Shown here: piece by piece, positions 38,951 through 51,438 of the stretch
Position numbering within the stretch: the first letter of the stretch is position 1
Layout: every line of letters starts with the position of its first letter
DNA from: Dioscorea cayenensis subsp. rotundata
Taxonomy: Eukaryota; Streptophyta; Magnoliopsida; Dioscoreales; Dioscoreaceae
Assembly: GCF_009730915.1 (NCBI RefSeq)
Contig: NC_052474.1
Span: forward strand, 21,673,501-21,737,500
DNA: 64,000 nt
Direction of reading: 5' to 3'
Notes under the pieces: model-generated
What the model saw: only the letters and a program-made list of their open reading frames with translations
The model's database searches: none
What the model was told of the DNA's origin: nothing
Made by a program: the position numbers and the translations under genes

Positions 38951-39170
38951 AATTAATACAACCTCTATCACGAATATTAATTACTTAATTAATAATTTGA
39001 GCTGTTTATAAATAAATAAATATATATATATATACATAAAAATTTAATTTTTATTTTTCCAGAAGGGCCTCTTCTCCCCTGCTTATCCCCTTCTTCTCTT
39101 CTTCTCTTCTTCCTCTCTCTCTCTCAGTCTCTCTCTCTCGCTCTCTGGCTGTGCCATCTCTCCGGCGACC
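38706..39170. promoter_or_regulatory. Divergent promoter between coilin and CP31-like genes
   Basis: The two start codons are 465 bp apart and face away from each other. On the coilin side two telo-box motifs (AAACCCT on the minus strand) lie at 38760-38766 and 38787-38793, common in plant genes of RNA and translation machinery. The centre is AT-rich with (TAA)n at about 38920-38948 and (TA)n near 39020-39034. The CP31 side has a pyrimidine-rich CTCTTCTTC/CTCTCT leader at 39088-39147. Shared regulation is an inference. Confidence 0.6.
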
Positions 39171-42136
39171 ATGGCCTTGTCCTCAGCTCTCAAGCTCACA
39201 TCGATGGTGGATGGCTGCCTCAGCTCCCTTCCCACCATTTCTTTCACTTCCAACACGTCCTGTTTTCCCTTACTCTTACTTCCATCCAAACGGCCCGGAT
39301 TCCATCCTCTCTCCTGCTCTTCACGACGGAGCCTTCCATTCGTATCTCTCGTTGCCCAGACCTCCAGCTGGGCTCAACCAAAGGAGGAGGAGGAGAAGGA
39401 GGAGGGGGCTTTGTCCGGGTTGTCTGATTGGGAAGGAGAGGATGTAGGTGGACTCTTCGCAGAAGGAGAGCCTGAAGGGGATGATGGGTATATGGGGGAG
39501 GAACATGAGGTTGAGGGTGAAGATGAGGGTGAGGATGAGGAGCAGTCTTATCCGCCCCCGCCGGCGGATGCCAAGCTGTTTGTCGGAAACCTCCCTTATG
39601 ATGTTGAAAGCGAGCAGCTTGCCCAGCTTTTTGAACAGGCTGGAGTTGTTGAGGTCTCTGAGGTATGTGTTTTTTTTTTCTTCTTGTTTTTTAATTGAAT
39701 TTGGTTCTTATTTGGGTTGGAAATAGTTTGTGGTGTTGTGTTCTTGAAAGCTGGAAGCTTGGGAGATGTGTTGGATTTTCAGATTGAGTTTCTTCAGAAA
39801 GAATGATAATTAGTGACAATTCTTTTACTATTGAATGAATTTTGTTGATGAATTGAATTCTTGGAGTTAAATCATAAGAAACATTTTGGAGTTGTTCATG
39901 TTGTATTGAGTGTTGCTGAGGAATCATTTTCTGTTTTCATGATTAATGACTGAATTGAATGTGGTGTGATTTTGTTCTGCTTTTTGGGTTGGAAATTCTA
40001 TGTAGTTCTATATTGAATTTGTTTGGATGAAAGACAGAGATTTGGAATTTGTGTTGTTGCATCGTCTGAAAGTTTGTTTACATGGTACTTGGATTTTCTA
40101 GATTCGATTATTTTTTATTGTTTTAATGGATTTTCCTTTCATCTCTTTAGGTTATTTTCAATAGGAAAACAGATCAAAGCCTTGGCTTTGGGTTTGTCAC
40201 AATGAGCACTGTTCACGAAGCTAAGAGAGCAGTGGAGATGTTCCACCGCTATGTAAGTTTTTCTATCCTTGAATTTTACATGAAATAGCTCCAGTGTTGC
40301 TTATAAATTCTTGATTTCTAATTCAATGGATTAATTTCTGTTGAAAATGCACGGAGAAGGTGCATCTGCTCTTTTGCCTTTTTGTTGACAATTGGATATC
40401 TGCTGTGCTTTGGGTCAGCCATTGAGTAAGGTTTAGGCATATGGTATGATAAACACCAAATCACAAGGAGTACATCCATCTAAAACAAAATAGCCGAGTT
40501 ATTAATGGAGTGGCTTCTCAGCCATGCAGTTGCAGTATTTGCAGAATAAGACAAAACTTAATTGTGTGGAGATGGTTCACTGAGTCATGATCAATTTAAT
40601 GGAGGTTTTAAGTGTGTATTGGCCTTGTATTTTGAGTGGCTCCATCTAATGAGAATCAAAGTGTTCAAATGGGTCATGCTTCATGATAAAATACAATTGA
40701 CCATCTATGAGAAAAGACAATACCAAGACAGGGAACTTGGTATCTTTATTCAAGAGTAATGATGAGAATTGTCAAATTCTATCAATTACTTATGAATTGC
40801 TTTAATATGTGTTCTATTTAAAACTGTTTTTGACACATTCTAGGCGCCGATGATTTCCCTGAAAGCACCAGCCAAATGTCACTTGTGGGAAAAGGAAAAT
40901 TTAAGCAAGCAATTGGTTGCAAGTTGGTACCTGCTTGTGTTGCTTAGAGATCTACTGGAACTAAAGAAAGTAGGGTGTTCAAAGCATTAAAAGGGGTATT
41001 TGGTTGGAAGTTTTTAGAAATCCAAATACCTTGATTTGGGTTGTTCCGGATCTGGAAATCCGTGAGTTCCAAAACCTTTCAACCATGCAGACTCTGGGAC
41101 TTCTGTGTTCAACTTAATCTGCTTAAGAGTTTATATTATAATAGATTTTGGATCAATGTTCAAAGTGACCGGAAGAGCAAGCAATTTGGCTTGATTGAGA
41201 CTAGACTAGAAAGGATACTTATCAACTTAAATGGTAGTTTCTCATGTATGATAATTATTCAGATGGAGGTATAAACAAGAACTGAATTACTTTCCATTTC
41301 TGCTTTGTAAAAGAGGTTGAGTGTTCAAGGAAGATCTCCAGTAGCTATCATCTTTTGAATTTTAGTAAGCAACTGGAGTATTGATGAACCAGGTTTAAAC
41401 TTTAAACTGATATATTCGTCACAAATTCATGTGCTTCTATATTTTTCCCATATTTAATGTGATTTAAACATATAATTTTAATTTTAAGTGCCTGTGTATT
41501 CAGGTTTTTAATTGATCTATGAGATGTTTTTGTTACCTGTAAGTAAAAAATTATGGTATATATTGCTGCAACACACAAGAATTTTTAGTAAAAATTAATG
41601 TTTTTAACTTTATCTGTTTTGCAAACAGGATTATAACGGCAGGCTTTTGACTGTAAACAAGGCAGCTCCCCGAGGATCCCGACCAGTTCAAATTCGAGAT
41701 TACGAACCTACTTTCCGGCTATATGTGGGAAATCTACCATGGCAAGTGGATGGTCAACGCCTGAAAGAAGTATTTGGTGAACATGGTAATGTGATCGATG
41801 CAAAAGTTGTTAGCGACAGGGAGACAGGAAGGTCACGAGGATTTGGCTTCGTCACAATGGGATCAAAAGAAGAACTAGATGGTGCGATTGCTGCTCTTGA
41901 CGGAGGGGTAGGATCCCGTTCACTGGAGTAATATCTGTCTTAGGAATCGTTTTTCTAATATGGATTACCATTTTGATGAGATTGTGCAGTTTGTGATATG
42001 AGATGCATGCTCATGCCTTTCATTTTGAGTTTGCACTGTTTTTTTATATGTTTTGTTATTGTTGATGCAGAGCTTGGATGGGCGAACAATTAGAGTGAGC
42101 GTCGCGGAGGAAAGACCGCGACGGTTTTCATACTGA
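39171..42136 (+). CDS. CP31: CP31-like chloroplast ribonucleoprotein (two RRMs)
   Basis: Four exons: 39171-39662, 40151-40252, 41629-41907, 42071-42136; 312 aa, GT-AG and in phase. Residues 1-65 are Ser/Leu-rich without acidic residues apart from one Asp, a chloroplast transit peptide. Residues about 71-125 form the acidic domain typical of cpRNPs (runs of Glu and Asp). RRM1 has RNP2 KLFVGNL (135-141) and RNP1 LGFGFVTM (175-182); RRM2 has RLYVGNL (228-234) and RGFGFVTM (268-275). The linker [10 protein letters not shown] and the end [23 protein letters not shown] closely follow CP31A/CP31B. In that family the protein binds many plastid mRNAs, stabilises them, and supports RNA editing, with a role in cold. 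RNP1 of RRM1 starts with Leu where Arg/Lys is usual. Start ATG sits in a good context (CGACCATGG) just after the pyrimidine-rich leader. Confidence 0.95.
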
Positions 42137-42819
42137 GTTAGTGAACTACATTGTTCAATGCGGTTTCTCTGTATCCACGCTGCTTCGGCATGAAATGAAT
42201 AATGTTCTTCTCGTTTAGTTTAGTTTAGTTTGCTGGGTAATGTTGTAGAAGCATTTTGCTTTGTTTTGTTTGTTTATTGTTGAGGTTTGCTTAAAGAGTT
42301 AGACATTTGCTTCATGTCTAAATGTTGTGTTGCTTCTCTCATCTTATATATGTATATATATAAGATAAGAATATCATTCTCATATTAAAAAGACAATCAC
42401 TCCTGTTGATCTCATGCCCATTCAAATTATGTATATGAAAACTCAAACAAAAATTATTAAACAAAAAAGGCTAAATTTAACCTTCATGGTTTCTGCAATG
42501 AAGAGTCACTGGCAGAACAAGAAGTTGTCAATCATCATAGTATAAACTTTTGTGAATTTGTTCCATCCCCCTCATCACAATGAGATTGACCAAATGAGAT
42601 TGCTATCAAATACAGACTCGTATTCTAAAAACAAACAAATCGACAATCACAGTATGTTCATTCCATAAAGTGAAGAGAAGTGGCCTATCAAAGTATAAGT
42701 ATTTTCTCATTTGTCCCCTTTTCTTCATCATAATAAGGATTGACCAAAATTGTTTGAACCATATTGTTTGCTGTTCTGCTCCTTTTTGTATGAACGAACT
42801 TGTAACACAGCCAATACGT
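42137..42819. other. Convergent 3' region of CP31-like and NET-domain genes
   Basis: Holds the two 3'-untranslated regions facing each other. A palindromic stretch CTTATATATGTATATATATAAG (quoted only for its core TATATATGTATATA, about 42343-42364) could fold as a hairpin. Nothing coding is visible. Confidence 0.55.
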
Positions 42820-45800
42820 CTACGTGTGTAGACAGTTAGCTTTTGCCACATTTTCAACATAGAAGTGTAGCCTCCACAGCGTCACATCATCCTACGACGG
42901 AACAAAATAGGGTTAGGAGAAAAGCTATTAGAATTGCAGACCTGATTTGGCAAAGATGAATCTATCCTAGATTTACCAGTTCTTCAAAATCAACTTGAAT
43001 TGTGTCAGAGTTTTGATTGGTTGCCGGGTTCCTATTTTTGATGATTTCTGCCAGCCGATCAACAGCTTTGCTTGGGAGCTTTTGGACGAGCCGGCCGAGA
43101 CGTCGCTTCTCAGCAGTGGTCATTGGCCTGCTGATTATCATTTCCACACAGGAATATCAGCATTAGATTTGGAAAGCAACCAAAGTCTTATATTTCTCTA
43201 TATCCTTTTTGGAAAGCAACCAAAATCTTATATTTCTCTACAAGCTTTCATGGGGCATTGAGGTTAGCTAAGGTGAGTGAATACATCCTACCAAAACAGA
43301 TCTGTAATTGGTTAAACATGGTTTATTCCAGCTAAATACTGCCTCAAAGTTCGCAGAGAAAAGGCAAATCATAAAACAAATTTCTTTGCCATTGCCACCC
43401 ATAAACAGAAATACAAAACAATTTATCAATGTAAGCCAAAATATATCATTGTATTTATAGTCCTATGATAACCAAACACTAGTCTTTGTTGCAATCAAAC
43501 CCAAGATATATTGTATTTTGTAAGAACTAACCAGATATTTAAAAACTTACATCAAGCATTCTATGTTTGAAAATAAAATGAATGGCAGCATTAATCCACG
43601 GAATAAGTAAATAAATAAATAAAATGAAGCAATATAAATGAAAGGTAAAAAATAAAATAAAAAGTTGCTAGTTATGAATTGGAAATAGTTATCAATATAA
43701 TATTTAATTTCAGAAGATCAGATGATGTACCTGCACTTTGATACCAAAACATTTAAGAAGTCCTCGAGGTCAACTTCCATCTTGCCTAACTGTGGATAAA
43801 CATGTATCAACACATAAGAATCAAAGAATCCATCAGAATTCAGAAATAACCATTGAGGTCTCATTATTCATGAGCGGTAATCTGATTGCAGGGAAAACCT
43901 TCTTTCTATTGTGTATCATTCATGCATCAAACATGTTGAGGAATACCTTCAAGAGCATTTCATTCAGGTACTTTTCCACTGCTTCATGACCAATTTCACC
44001 ACTTCCTTGAAGAGATTTAATAGCATCATAGACCTATGTAAAGAAAATTGTAGCTAACTTGTGACATCACAATATTATTAATAATATATCACCTTTCATA
44101 CAATGCATAATGTGCATCACAAATTCAATAAAAGGTTATGCCACAAAAACTAAGTTGGGAGCAGTGCAAGTCATTCATTAACAGACAGGTTCACTTAAAA
44201 TGGAAAATAAGGCAGCATCACCAGGCCAAGAAAATTTCATAAGAGACAGCTCTCAAGTTGCATGGACTCACATGCTTATCTGCAATAAGTTTTGTCAAGG
44301 AAAAATAGGCATAAAGATCTTTTACATAAATTCAGTATGTACACAGCTTTCTATCAATATTCATACATAAAAGACAGCTTTGATCTCAAGGATAAAGGCA
44401 ATGTGAATGCAGAAAACAAGATGTACAAAATCATTTATACATGCAAGGTTGTAAAAAAGTGGGAATCTCAGTGAAGTAGGGAACCTGCTTAGCAGTTTGT
44501 AAAGTATGATTGTCAGGATAGCTGGACATAGGTGATGATGGTGCCTTTCGCTTTCTATGTCCAGAATGTAAACTCAAATCTTCTTGTGAAGCACTTGCAT
44601 AACAACCTAGTAGCTCTTTTCCCCTCAAATCTGCCTCAAGTTGAAATGCTGCATAGATATTATCAAGCATCTGCATCGACCATGCTCTTAAACATTATTA
44701 TACTTCCTGTTCTGGCTGTTCCAATTAATCCACAAAGATGTGTATGGACAAGAGCCAAAAACAGTAAAATACATGCATAAATAGAAATCAGCCTATAGAT
44801 AAGACTCTGTGAACCCATAAATTAATAAAAAAGCTAGACTTCCAAGGGGAAAATAAACAAACAAAGAAATAAGCTCAGATCATATATGATGGAATAGGTA
44901 TTTCAAGGAATATTTACACATTTACACTACGATGTTCACCAAAGAAGTTGCAAGTCCATAACAATCAGCCCATACACAAGATTAAGTATAGGAAAAGAAA
45001 AAACAACATTAAAATAAATTAAAACACAAATGAGCATCCAAAAGACAGATCAAGCAAGGACAGAATAGAAGAGCATAAGTTGCTAAGTCGTTCACATGGT
45101 TTTCTATGATGTTCTTGAAATTAGGTTTTAGTAGTCTTTAATAATTGAGAAATCCAGAAATTATAACTGAAGCCTTCCACTCATATTTTAATTGCAAGTA
45201 TGAAGTATCTGCCATCGTCACATGAGTTATGCTCATTATTCAACAACGTTCTACTAGAAAACAGAACCTTTCTTGTAAGCACCAATCATAAGATATAACT
45301 TAAGAAACAAAATCAAGAACTTCAACATTTCACATCACAACTAAGTTGATGTAATAATTTGCTTAAGAGCAACCACAGTATGATTCATAAATGACAAAAT
45401 ACAATTGCATATCTTTAATCTAGCGTCCTACTGAATTTATACATAAGAAAGAAAAATTGAAATAACAAAATGTCAACAACCTGAATGACCAACATCAAGT
45501 TCCAAACACAGGATTCAAAAACAAGCATACAAAATGTTTCAAAAAATAAAAATGATTCAAACTAATAGTGTGCAATAAATAAAAGAGAAAAATAACCCTA
45601 AGCATTGTCCATGGTCATAATAAAGACTTTGAAATAATTATGTGAATACCAATTTATGTGTACATACAGTACCTCATCAGCTTCATTATTAAGACAGCTT
45701 ATACTCTGCTTCAGAATCAAGTTCAGCTTCTCCTTCTTAAGCTCAGAAAGCCCTTTACTTAAAGCTTCACTAAAATAAGAAACAGAACCATTTCCACCAA

Positions 45801-45948
45801 CAGAACAAGTTCCTGCTGCTGGCTCAGTGTCTGATTCCTTTAAAGGTAAAAGAGCGCTACCATTTGGAGAAAGCAAATCGAGGAACAGATGTTTCCAATA
45901 ACCAAAATAATCCGGTCCACACTCATTTTCTCTTGAATCTTTGGGCAT
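42820..45948 (-). CDS. NET-domain protein without bromodomain, function unknown
   Basis: Six coding exons on the minus strand: 45948-45673, 44670-44485, 44033-43947, 43789-43731, 43127-42977, 42891-42820; 276 aa, phases agree. The N-terminus reads CGPDYFGYWKHLFLDLLSP, then a segment GLSELKKEKLNLILKQSISCLNNEADEMLDNIYAAFQLE conserved in a plant family. The C-terminus is an extraterminal (NET) domain: MTTAEKRRLGRLVQKLPSKAVDRLAEIIKNRN, then DTIQVDFEELDDVTLWRLHFYVE. NET domains normally follow bromodomains in BET/GTE chromatin readers and bind short basic peptide motifs; here no bromodomain is present, and plant proteins of this layout are uncharacterised as far as I know. I chose the ATG at 45948 because family members begin shortly before the GPDYFG motif; an in-frame ATG at 46005 is possible. 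A 5'-leader intron probably precedes it. Confidence 0.87.
43169..43240. repeat. Tandem duplication, 40-bp period, in NET-gene intron
   Basis: TTGGAAAGCAACCAAAGTCT at 43169 recurs as TTGGAAAGCAACCAAAATCT at 43209, each followed by TATATTTCTCTA. It lies just upstream of the NET-domain exon on the transcribed strand. Confidence 0.85.
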
Positions 45949-47720
45949 TATATGATAAACTACACCAACAGCACCATGCCATTTTACAGGAACTCCAGTC
46001 AGCATGTGCAGGTAAATACTAAATACTAATACACAATTTCAAAAATAAAAAATGTGCAAGCATCACACTTGAGATGAATTTAGGAAAATACAATGAATAA
46101 TATGCAGATGGTGTTAATAAAGCATGTCCAGATTTATATTTCATTCAAGCTGGGATATAAAAACTTAAAAATATGCTAAAGAGTATCATAATGCACACAA
46201 CTTCATCCAAATTTAGCAATAAAAACAAACAGAATATAATCAATAGCTTCAGTTGGTTAATAAGGCATCCATGTCCCAGAAAAGGCGCTGGTTCAAATTC
46301 TGCACATCATGCTCAAGAATTAGGCCATAATTACCCAAAGTATACGAATCAAATACATCAGAGTTAACCAACCCAACAACTAATTTATCAAAATTCACTC
46401 ATGAGGGGAATTGGAATCATCAACATGCAAGTGCCTAAATGTCAAGAACTTCTGGTCAGGTTAGCCTTCAATACCTGATCCGGCCCTTTCTACTAAAATC
46501 CTAGTAGAATCTCCAGCAAGAAACTCAAAATAGATTTCACCTTGAAATGCAAAACCAAAGCCACCAAATAAAATTGAGATCTCTACATTAAAAGCTGCTC
46601 CAAGAGCAAGTATTTGTTTTTAGCTTTTCTGCTAATGCTTCAAAATTCAAATATGGCAAACCATTATAGAAGACTAGCCGACAGTATGCGAGTACTTCTT
46701 GCTTTTTGAATGACTAGAAGGCCAATACACTTTTCCAAATACAACCTTTTCTATCACTGAGTTTGAGTTTTCACAACACAACAAATCAAGAAATGCTTGA
46801 AAACTCTAATGTCCCCAATAATCATCCCAGACATATCACTTGCTTCATAAAGAGCCATTTGTTAACCAAAACACAAATAACATACCCAACTCTACAACCA
46901 TTGCCACCAAAATCTGCACAACATAATGCCTTTCCCAACTCAAAGAATCAATAAACAATCAAAAAAATACAAAACAAATCACTAAAACTATAATAAGCTA
47001 CAATTTTTATTAAAGGATCAAGAATCATGTTCAATATCCAATCAGAGAGCATGGGACGACTAAGAAATATCACACAATGATTCATGAAGAGCCATTCTTT
47101 GCCTACAACCCTGCTTTATAATAATAGCCATCAAAATCTTCACTACCTAATGTTTTAGCCAACTTTGCAAATCACATTTACCTAAAAGCAAAAAATCATG
47201 TCCAAAAGATGTTCAAAGAGCACAAGAACCCTAAAAATATCACACATTGATTCAAACAAAGCCATTCAACTACAACCCTACCTCTTCACCCAAATCTACG
47301 ACAATGGCCACAAAAACCAAACAAGCAAAATAGTACAAAGCTCTACTAAAATCAAAATCAGCCACAGACCAATCGAAAGCCCTAATAAATACTGATTCCT
47401 AAACTAAAACCCTAATAATTCACCCAAATGAACAGCAATCGCCACCAAAACAACCAAAATACTCATCCCTAACTCCAAAAAATCACTTTTTCAAAAACCA
47501 AAAAAGAAAAAAAGAAATAAAAAATTTAATTTAATCAAAAACAAGTCACAGATTCCATTCAAAGAATCAAGAATCATACTAAAACAAACAATCAAAGAGA
47601 ACAAGACGACCAACAATGCATGATGATAATTGGATCAAATTGGGAGAAAATCAAACCGGGAATCCAGGGCACGAACAGTATCGAGAGCGCAATCGAGACG
47701 AAAAAGAAGAGAAGGCGATA
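45949..47720 (-). other. Upstream leader region of the NET-domain gene
   Basis: Between the first coding exon and about 47720 I see no conserved coding sequence, only many short spurious frames. The stretch at about 47590-47720 is less AT-rich and on the minus strand reads like a 5'-untranslated leader (GATTGCGCTCTCGATACTG), suggesting a noncoding first exon and an intron of roughly 1.6 kb. The tRNA-like element at 46244-46345 sits in this intron. Confidence 0.4.
46244..46345 (+). repeat. Probable tRNA-derived SINE remnant
   Basis: TAGCTTCAGTTGGTTAA (46244-46260) fits the pol III A box TRGCNNAGTNGG and GGTTCAAATTC (46290-46300) fits the B box GGTTCRANTCC, spaced as in tRNA-related SINEs. No complete tRNA fold was found. 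The 3' limit is arbitrary because no clear tail or target-site duplication was seen. Confidence 0.45.
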
Positions 47721-47829
47721 AAGAGAACAAGGACGAGAATGACAAAATTTATACAAGGGATTTCCACTTTCCACCCTAGCAAATACCAAAATTATTTTCA
47801 CTACCTCTCATTAAAAAAAATATATTTAG

Positions 47830-50800
47830 GTCCCTAGACATTTGTAATAAACTAATAATTAATATATATATATATGCATCAAATTAATTTTTTAATTTTT
47901 ATATTACCAAAATACCTCTATTTCATATATTTTTTATTTAAAATTATTAGAAATTATTAAAAAAAAACTCATAGTCGAGCGATATTTTGTCTTATTATGA
48001 AAAATGAGACTAAGACAATCAAATATCTCGAGTTCAATACTCGTTGAAAACAATAATGATAACGGATCACCAGTTACAAATAAAAGCTCACAGTCTAAAT
48101 CTCTCGTTCTTAATTGAGGGTGTGCAGATTGGAAGATTAATTCACAATCTGTTCACACACCTTTAATGTACATAGCACTTGTCGCTTTCATCCGATGTAT
48201 ATGTATAATAAATTACACAAAAATAGTTGGTGGTCCTACAAATTTTCAAGAACCTTGGGTTCATGAAGGTTATTAGCACATGTGCTATTTTTATTTTTAA
48301 TAAAATTAATTTTAAATTTCTTTTACATGATAAAGGTAAATTTGGAATTAGTCCATGTGAATAGTTTTTCCCATGAATATCTAGGCCTTATGCTTCTATT
48401 TGGTAATGTTTATTTGGCCGAATAGACATCACAAATATATAGGAAAAAGATGCAAACATCCAAAATATTTCTACTTTTTCTGTTTGTTTACATTGTTACA
48501 CGCATGACTTTATTCACCAAGTCAATCCACTCAACTATAATAACTTATCTTTTTTTTCACTCATTTTTATTTTACAATCTTCTTAACAAATTCATATTTA
48601 CTAATGTTTATTTTTAAATTTTTTTAAATATTATGGTTTTATTTTAATTTTTTTTACAAATACGACAAACCAATAGAAAAGTATGCACAGCTGGAAATTG
48701 AACATATGCTCATACACCTTTATCCGGTAGCACATTTACCCGGTAGCACAAGTATTAGACTGTAAGTTGGATGAAATTTAAACACTTTACTTTTTGCAAA
48801 AAAGAATATCTTATTAAAAAAATATTTATCTAGCTCAATATTACTTTTTAAATTATTTATTTGTATATTTCAAGTTATAATCAATTAAAATAGTTTAAAT
48901 GTTTGTTACAGTTTGGTCAATGATAACATTAATGTTGTTGTGTTTTGTGTTCATGGTTTTATACGATTGTTTTCATAAGTCTTTAATTATTTAAAGTAAA
49001 AAATTACATTAATTATTATCAAACATAATTAAGACAGAATATTTAGCTCATTAAAGATAAAAACCGATTTAGTTAAATCATCAAAATATTCAAAAGATTA
49101 ACACAAAAGTAAGCTTTCTGCATCATCTGTAATACAATATTGGTTTGAAAAGATATTAAAACAATTAAATTTTTTTAATGGTATGCATGTGTAAAAAAAA
49201 TGTTTATCCATGACGTGTCTCATCTTTTTTTTTCTGTCTTCTTCTTAGATGAATCAGTTTTTTTTTTTAATTTAATAATATTTTCATCCATGAAGGCATG
49301 AACCAATAAAATTATATATAACAGACAAAAGTTAGCTTGTTTAGTTGCATATCTACATTGTATTAGTGTGCGTGATTGTATTTAGTTTTTTTTTTATATT
49401 AAATTTTATTATTAAAATTGAAATTAATTACTTCTTGAGATCAACATGCCTTTTCTTATCACTTTCCCGCGTATTTTTTATCTTCTATTGAGATTTTTTT
49501 TTTGTAATTGATTTTTTTTGGATTTGAAATCCATAAATTATTCTTGTTTGTCTTCAATAGTTAATTAATGGATACCGTACAATGACTATTTTAAATATTT
49601 CTCCATAAATCTTAAACAATTAACAATATCATTTTTTTTACAGCAATATCATATGTTTTTTACATCTCACTTCACCACCAAGAATAATCTCTAGTCTCTA
49701 CCATTTAAACTAATTATATTTAGGCTAATACCACTCTAAATAATCTCTATTATCTCTACCATTTAAACTAATTATATTTGAACTAATACCACTTGAAATA
49801 ATCTCTTAGTCTCTACGGCAACTTAAGCTATTCCGAATCCGAATGTAGTAATCCAAATATTATGCTGTATTTATACTATAATTGTGAATACATGGACAAT
49901 ATTTTACGGTTGATAATTACAGATTATCTACTTTCATAAACTTTAATTTTTTATTTAAGATAGAGTATATATGAATTTCTAAACTATAACTTCATAAACT
50001 GGCTCTTTTAATATATCATCATAAACTTTTCTTTTTTTTTTTTTTTTGAAAAAGTGATCATAAATAAATTTCCTATATAGTTAAATTGCTGAAAAATGAA
50101 CTTTTTTTTGTTTCCTCTTCATAATTGGTTCATTTTTTTTAAAAAGAAAAACTTCTTGATTTAGAAGTAATCAGGCATAATTTAACTTAAAATACTAATA
50201 ATACTAACCAAGAAAGGACTTTTGATTGGTGACCAAGCAAAAATTTTACACAGGCACAAGATTAGCTAAGCCATGGGGATCTGTTGTTGTTAAAGTTCTG
50301 ACCCAAATTTCTTTCCCATCCCATCCATCTATCCATCCAAATACTTTTTCCTCTCTAATGCTAAAGAGACCTTCCTTTCTCTGCTCTTCCAACATGATCT
50401 TAAAAAAAAGTTAGTCAAACTTCCACTACCACAATTATCAAAACTAGTTTTAAGACAACATTGTACTAATCCCCTACTTAACAATATCAATAACCATAAC
50501 AACAATAATAATAATAAAAAGGACAAAGGTAACAAGCCCAACAAAAGAGCACAAGCAAAGCACTAAGCAAACACACACACCACTGTCCAACTCAGACAAG
50601 ACAAGGCCTCCTCCCCCCAGACAACCACCACCCCTCCAAGAATCACCATTTCTTGGTGGCTGTCTCCTCAAAAGCCTCCCCTTTTTACCTCCCCACCCCT
50701 CTTCCTTCTTCATGCTCCAATGCAAGCATGCCATTTCTATAACCCTTCCTCCCCCTCACACACATATATATATATATATATTAATAATAAAAATAATAAT

Positions 50801-51055
50801 AATGATGATGATGATAACTGGAAAGAAAGGAAAGGAAGATACCGTGTAGAGGGTGAGAAGAGATACCTTCTTTTTGCTTTTTCATGTATTTTTTTTTTTT
50901 GTTAACTAATGCAAAGCCATCACCATCCCATCTCTCCATCAATATCACCATCAAATCCTGGATACAGCTATCGTCATCATCATTTCCTTCCCCAGCTTAA
51001 TAAACTCCCCTACCACACTCTCCTACAACTACTACCAACACCACTGCTACAGTTG
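47830..51055. other. AT-rich intergenic spacer with TE remnants
   Basis: No gene recognised. Contains a B-box-like TCTCGAGTTCAATACTCG (about 48025-48042) near CTAAGACAATC that resembles a tRNA-derived SINE remnant, a short direct repeat CCGGTAGCACA (48724 and 48740 region), and the tandem repeat at 49683-49818. From about 50560 onward, C-rich sequence and (TA)n/(AAT)n tracts belong to the 3' region of the TEL gene on the minus strand. Confidence 0.55.
49683..49818. repeat. Tandem repeat, ~57-bp period, about 2.4 copies
   Basis: Units contain ATAATCTCT, TCTCTACCATTTAAACTAAT and CTAATACCACT; two full copies and a partial third (AATAATCTCTTAGTCTCTAC) are adjacent, diverging by a few bases. Confidence 0.85.
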
Positions 51056-51127
51056 TTACTCTTGTGAAATGGTGGTTAAGTTTAGCAAGGCTTCAGAGAG
51101 CATGCTGCTGTTGCTGTCTGGGCACTC

Positions 51128-51165
<38 letters not shown>

Positions 51166-51402
51166 CGGCACTGGACGAGGCTTTGGTCGAGGTTGTGGTT
51201 GTGGTTGTGGTGGTGGTTGAGCGCAGGCGTGTAATGCTGGTGCTGTTGCGGCTGCCGATGGGTGATGGTTCAGTGAGTTGTTTACCATCACGTGGTGGAG
51301 AGAAGAAGACTGGCATGTACTCATCGTCATCACAAGCGAACTTTGAGTTCTTGAAGTGATCTTTCAGTGCTTCCAAACCCTAGAGAAGAAAAGAAGACAG
51401 TG

Positions 51403-51438
<36 letters not shown>

